Source: Gammaproteobacteria bacterium (GTDB lineage: Bacteria > Pseudomonadota > Gammaproteobacteria > GCA-001735895). From it: a stretch of DNA of 8,334 nt. Shown here piece after piece: positions 5,744-8,334 of this stretch (within the stretch, counting starts at the first letter, position 1; each line of letters begins with the position of its first letter). The stretch is taken from contig JARFPR010000320.1 in the NCBI GenBank assembly GCA_029288195.1, positions 1 to 8,334 of the forward strand. Reading direction: 5' to 3'. Position numbers and translations under genes: made by a program. The notes beneath the pieces are model-generated. The model did not search any database, had not been told where the DNA came from, and was given only the letters and a program-made list of their open reading frames with translations.

Positions 5744-7351
5744 ATGACGCAAGCATTGAAACAAGACGATGTTGCTGAACGGAACAACTGGCAACGGTTG
5801 GTATCTGTAGCCGAATTGGAGCCAAATTCAGCGAAACTGGTGCGGGTTGCTGCTAAACAGATTGCCGTATTCAATACATCGGAGGGAATCAGGGCCTGTG
5901 ACAATCGTTGCCCCCATGAAGGTTATCCCCTGTCTGAAGGTAGTCTGTCACCGGACTGTATTCTGACTTGCAACTGGCACAACTGGAAATTTGATCTCGA
6001 TACTGGCGACAATCTCTTTGGTGGAGACCGATTGCGGACCTATCCGCTCGAGGTTCGCGGTGATGAGGTCTGGATTGATATTGCCGAATTGCCTTACCAG
6101 CAAAGATATGCAGCGATTGTCGACAGCCTGCATGATGCCTTCGATGATTACAGTTACGACCGTATCGCACGCGAAATTGCCCGCCTGGTGCGCCTGGGGG
6201 CCGATCCTTTCGAGGTGCTGCGACTGGCCATCGACTGGTCGTGGCAGAAAATGGAGTTTGGCTGGACCCACGCCTACGCCGGTATGGCAGACTGGATAAC
6301 CCTGTATGAAGAAAACCGGCATGACGAGGAGTTGAAGCTGGTCTGCCTGGTCGAAAGTGTTACCCACGTTGCCTACGATGTTCTGCGTGAACGAGAATAT
6401 CCGTTTACCGAAAAGGCTTCTGCGTTTGATGCTTCAACTTTTGTCGATGATATCGAGGCGGAAAATGAAGCAGCCGTGGTAGCGGCGATACGCGGTGGTA
6501 TCCGCGACGGATTATCTTTTTCCGACTTCGAACCAGCGCTCTCGCGAGCGGCGTTACTGCATTACAACGATTTTGGGCATGCACTGATCTACGTCACCAA
6601 GGTCGATAAGCTAATCGAAGCTCTCGGGACCAGCGTGATGGAACCCCTGTTGCTATCGCTGGTACGTGAATTCATTTACGCCTCGCGCGAGGACAAGATT
6701 CCGGAATTTCGCGCTTATAGTACCCAGCTGAAAAAATGGGGACAGCACCAGCAGCAAATACCCGATGCCGGTCTGTGGCGACAAAAGGGGATTAACAAGT
6801 CGATGAAAGCTGCAGTGGCCTGCAGTGGCAATCCACCTGAAGATATTTACCGGTCATTACTGCTTGCGAACGCGATCAACCTGTTGAGTTTTGATATTGA
6901 GCAACAGGAAAAGATTCGCGTCCCGGTTTCCGGCAACGTGGGGTGGCTTGATTTTACGCATGGCCTGACCTTTGCCAATGCTGCCAGGCAGCAGTGCTCG
7001 CGCTACCCGGAATTGTGGCCGCAGGCCCTGCTGCAGATGGCGTGTTTCAATGGTCGCAATGCCGGATTTACCACCCGCGAACTCGACCTGGAAAGCTGGA
7101 AAGCGGACGATCTCGAGGGCAGGTTAAATCGGCTATTGGAGCGGGTACTGGATCACGGCCAGGCAGAACACATCGTGTCGGTGCATTTGTTGAAAACCGC
7201 GCTCGCAGTGCGAGACGAAATCAATAATCTTGAGCCGGCGGATGCAGAAATCCTGGTCGCGGGCCTGACCCGTTTCTTTGAGTCACCACTTAAGCGTCGG
7301 CAAGCCAGGCGGACCGCTTACCAATCTCTGAAATTCGTTGCCAAAGAGTAA
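5744..7351 (+). CDS. Rieske [2Fe-2S] domain fused to a large helical domain of unknown function, SoxR-regulated
   Basis: A 535-residue protein. Residues 14-113 form a Rieske ferredoxin-type domain with C56, H58 (CPHEG) and C76, H79 (CNWHNW), a CxH-x17-CxxH cluster site. Residues 115-535 are predicted mostly helical, and I do not recognise them as any oxygenase catalytic domain: the Rieske-oxygenase iron motif is absent. Several acid/histidine groupings lie on helices and could bind metal or substrate: E171 with H176, E204 with H208 and D212, H273 with D276 and H279, and D403 with H406. No signal peptide is seen, so it is probably cytoplasmic. The start at 5744 follows an AGGGG ribosome site (5731-5735); an in-frame ATG at 5693 lies inside the promoter and is rejected. 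It is divergent from soxR and carries a SoxR-type promoter, so it is probably induced by redox-active compounds. An oxygenase or detoxification enzyme is my inference; an electron carrier is the alternative. Confidence 0.85.
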   Translation: MTQALKQDDVAERNNWQRLVSVAELEPNSAKLVRVAAKQIAVFNTSEGIRACDNRCPHEGYPLSEGSLSPDCILTCNWHNWKFDLDTGDNLFGGDRLRTYPLEVRGDEVWIDIAELPYQQRYAAIVDSLHDAFDDYSYDRIAREIARLVRLGADPFEVLRLAIDWSWQKMEFGWTHAYAGMADWITLYEENRHDEELKLVCLVESVTHVAYDVLREREYPFTEKASAFDASTFVDDIEAENEAAVVAAIRGGIRDGLSFSDFEPALSRAALLHYNDFGHALIYVTKVDKLIEALGTSVMEPLLLSLVREFIYASREDKIPEFRAYSTQLKKWGQHQQQIPDAGLWRQKGINKSMKAAVACSGNPPEDIYRSLLLANAINLLSFDIEQQEKIRVPVSGNVGWLDFTHGLTFANAARQQCSRYPELWPQALLQMACFNGRNAGFTTRELDLESWKADDLEGRLNRLLERVLDHGQAEHIVSVHLLKTALAVRDEINNLEPADAEILVAGLTRFFESPLKRRQARRTAYQSLKFVAKE

Positions 7352-7447
7352 ATCTGGAATTACCTAAATCGGCTTATTTCTGTTCTGCTTGCAACAGCTA
7401 TCGGCACAATGGTTCTGGTGGGTGTGTCGGCAATGAAGCCCGCGTGA
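7352..7447 (+). other. In-frame hydrophobic segment directly after the Rieske-fusion stop codon
   Basis: In the same frame as the Rieske fusion, the codons after TAA (7349-7351) stay open for 31 residues to TGA at 7445-7447. They encode one membrane-like helix (about LISVLLATAIGTMVLVGVSA). There is no independent start with a ribosome site; the first ATG is at 7409. This could be a lost C-terminal anchor, a readthrough extension or chance. Confidence 0.25.
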
Positions 7448-7514
7448 TTAGAAACCCGGGCAAAACACTGGTAGCATTGGGCCGGTACTTATTGCGTCTC
7501 GAGGAGTGAGCAAC

Positions 7515-8075
7515 ATGAGATCGTTAAAGCTGGTGCTACAAATGACCACGATCCTGGTTTTGTGTTTTCCTTTCGTTAGCTCAGCTGATCAGACCGACCA
7601 ACGCCTGGACGGACTTTTTCAGACCCTGCAAACCAGTCAGGAAGCCGAGGTATTGTTGGAGGCCGAGGCCGCCATATGGGAAATATGGTATGAAAGTGGC
7701 AAGGAAGTAATCGATAACCTGATGCTGGAGGCAGCGCAGCTGGTTCGTGCAGGTGATCTTGCCGCTGCGGAAGCGGTTTATACAATGGTCATCGAGGAAG
7801 TGCCCGGTTTTTCAGAGGGCTGGAATCGGCGTGCCACGGTGCGTTTCTATCGGCGTGATTATGATGGTTCGCTCGAAGATATCGAGCAGACACTGAAACT
7901 CGAACCCCGGCATTTTGGTGCTTTCTGGGGACTGGGTATGATACTGGGTTCCCAGCAAGATTTTGAACGTGCGATTATCGCCTTCGAACGTCTTCTGGAA
8001 ATCAAACCCAATGCGAACGATGCGCGTCCCCGTATCGAACTGCTGAAACAGGAACTGGCGAAACAGGCTGTTTGA
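7515..8075 (+). CDS. Secreted/periplasmic tetratricopeptide-repeat protein
   Basis: A 186-residue protein. Residues 1-24 form a signal peptide: basic MRSLK, a hydrophobic core, and VSSA before DQ as the likely cleavage site. A short helical region (29-66) contains IWEIWYESG, a motif I associate with a family of small TPR proteins. Three TPR units follow at about 68-101, 102-135 and 136-169, with characteristic alanine/glycine spacing and LKLEPRHFGAFWGLG at 127-141. TPR arrays mediate protein-protein contacts, here in the periplasm; the partner is unknown. ATG 7515 is preferred because GAGGAG (7501-7506) lies 8 bases upstream; a GTG at 7506 in the same frame would overlap that site. The cysteine in LVLC (C17) is not a convincing lipobox because the residue before it is Leu. 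No functional link to the soxR module is evident. Confidence 0.85.
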   Translation: MRSLKLVLQMTTILVLCFPFVSSADQTDQRLDGLFQTLQTSQEAEVLLEAEAAIWEIWYESGKEVIDNLMLEAAQLVRAGDLAAAEAVYTMVIEEVPGFSEGWNRRATVRFYRRDYDGSLEDIEQTLKLEPRHFGAFWGLGMILGSQQDFERAIIAFERLLEIKPNANDARPRIELLKQELAKQAV

Positions 8076-8092
8076 GCACTGCTAAATCCGGT

Positions 8093-8136
8093 ACCTGGCT
8101 ATCTAGGGTGAAGTCCCCTTTAAAATGTCGCCAGGT
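8093..8136 (+). other. Inverted repeat between the TPR gene and the next gene
   Basis: ACCTGGC (8093-8099) and GCCAGGT (8130-8136) are exact reverse complements. A smaller AGGG/CCCT pair (8105-8108 and 8116-8119) nests inside. The outer loop is long and no T run follows, so this may be a weak terminator or leader structure rather than a strong stop. Confidence 0.3.
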
Positions 8137-8170
8137 TGCTGTCGGCGCTAAATGAAACCTGGTGAAACCG

Positions 8171-8334
8171 ATGAGTAACGCACTGAAAGCAGTACTGTTT
8201 TCAGCTTTTGTTTTTCCTGGAAGTGGGCACCTTTATTTAAGAAAACCTGTTCAAGGTATCCTGTTGGTCATAGTTTCAATAGCCTGTTTCACGATATTGC
8301 TGTCCATCGCCATGGAAAAGGCACAACAAATCAG
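8171..8334 (+). CDS. Small membrane protein, 3' truncated by the window end
   Basis: The frame opens with ATG at 8171 and runs to the window edge without a stop, giving 54 visible residues. The N-terminus has a hydrophobic stretch ending in FPGSGHLYLRKPVQG (residues 15-29), followed by a membrane helix at about 30-47. The PGxGHxYLxK motif recurs in small multi-helix membrane proteins related in style to TM2/DUF families of unknown function. A GGTGA ribosome site (8160-8164) precedes the ATG by 6 bases. The 95-base gap from the TPR gene allows either co-transcription or a separate promoter. Confidence 0.7.
   Translation, partial: MSNALKAVLFSAFVFPGSGHLYLRKPVQGILLVIVSIACFTILLSIAMEKAQQI

Noticed and set aside
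5651..5794. 48-codon N-terminal extension of SoxR
   Set aside because: It would cross the promoter and the start of the divergent gene; M at 5650 fits known SoxR N-termini and has an AGGTGA ribosome site.
7506..7514. GTG start for the TPR protein
   Set aside because: GTG 7506 overlaps the GAGGAG ribosome site that is well placed for ATG 7515, and ATG gives a normal signal peptide.
7554..7565. Lipoprotein signal at LVLC in the TPR protein
   Set aside because: The residue before Cys is Leu, not Gly/Ala/Ser, and a good type I cleavage site (VSSA) follows.
8153..8169. Two copies of tgaaacc ten bases apart before the last gene
   Set aside because: Too short for a meaningful repeat and overlaps the ribosome site region; probably chance.

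Overview
The window looks like a piece of a chromosome from a free-living, probably marine or environmental proteobacterium, most likely a gammaproteobacterium. The grounds are moderate GC content, a soxR-type regulator with a textbook SoxR promoter, a DUF805 membrane protein, and several oxygenase and catabolic enzymes. I cannot name the genus. No RNA genes, mobile elements, CRISPR arrays or phage genes are visible, and no gene-free stretch exceeds about 165 bases.

Layout, left to right. (1) 1-2563, plus strand: the C-terminal two thirds of a thiamine-diphosphate enzyme related to sulfoacetaldehyde acetyltransferase / acetolactate synthase, a small carboxymuconolactone-decarboxylase-family protein 6 bases behind it, and a LuxA-like flavin-dependent monooxygenase. 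A perfect 11-bp inverted repeat lies between the last two. (2) 2588-3130, minus strand: a DUF805 inner-membrane protein, convergent with the monooxygenase. (3) 3225-5169, plus strand: a Rieske non-heme-iron oxygenase alpha subunit and a class II (zinc) aldolase, 19 bases apart. (4) 5177-7351: soxR on the minus strand, and divergent from it a 535-residue protein with an N-terminal Rieske [2Fe-2S] domain and a roughly 420-residue helical domain I do not recognise. (5) 7515-8334, plus strand: a secreted TPR protein and the start of a small membrane protein.

Regions 1 and 3 read as a catabolic neighbourhood: C-C bond enzymes (ThDP enzyme, aldolase) and O2-dependent enzymes (flavin monooxygenase, Rieske oxygenase), as expected for breakdown of a small organic compound. 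The substrate cannot be read from sequence, and no Rieske reductase partner or transporter is present here.

The strongest and most unusual signal is region 4. The soxR/Rieske intergenic region holds a promoter with -35 TTGACT and -10 TATACT separated by exactly 19 bp. Inside that spacer sits an 18-bp SoxR-box-like sequence. This is the classical MerR/SoxR-activated architecture, so the uncharacterised Rieske fusion is very probably a direct SoxR target. A separate TTGACA-18-TTTACT promoter for soxR runs back across the same operator. Together they look like a compact module that senses redox-active compounds and induces one dedicated Rieske enzyme.
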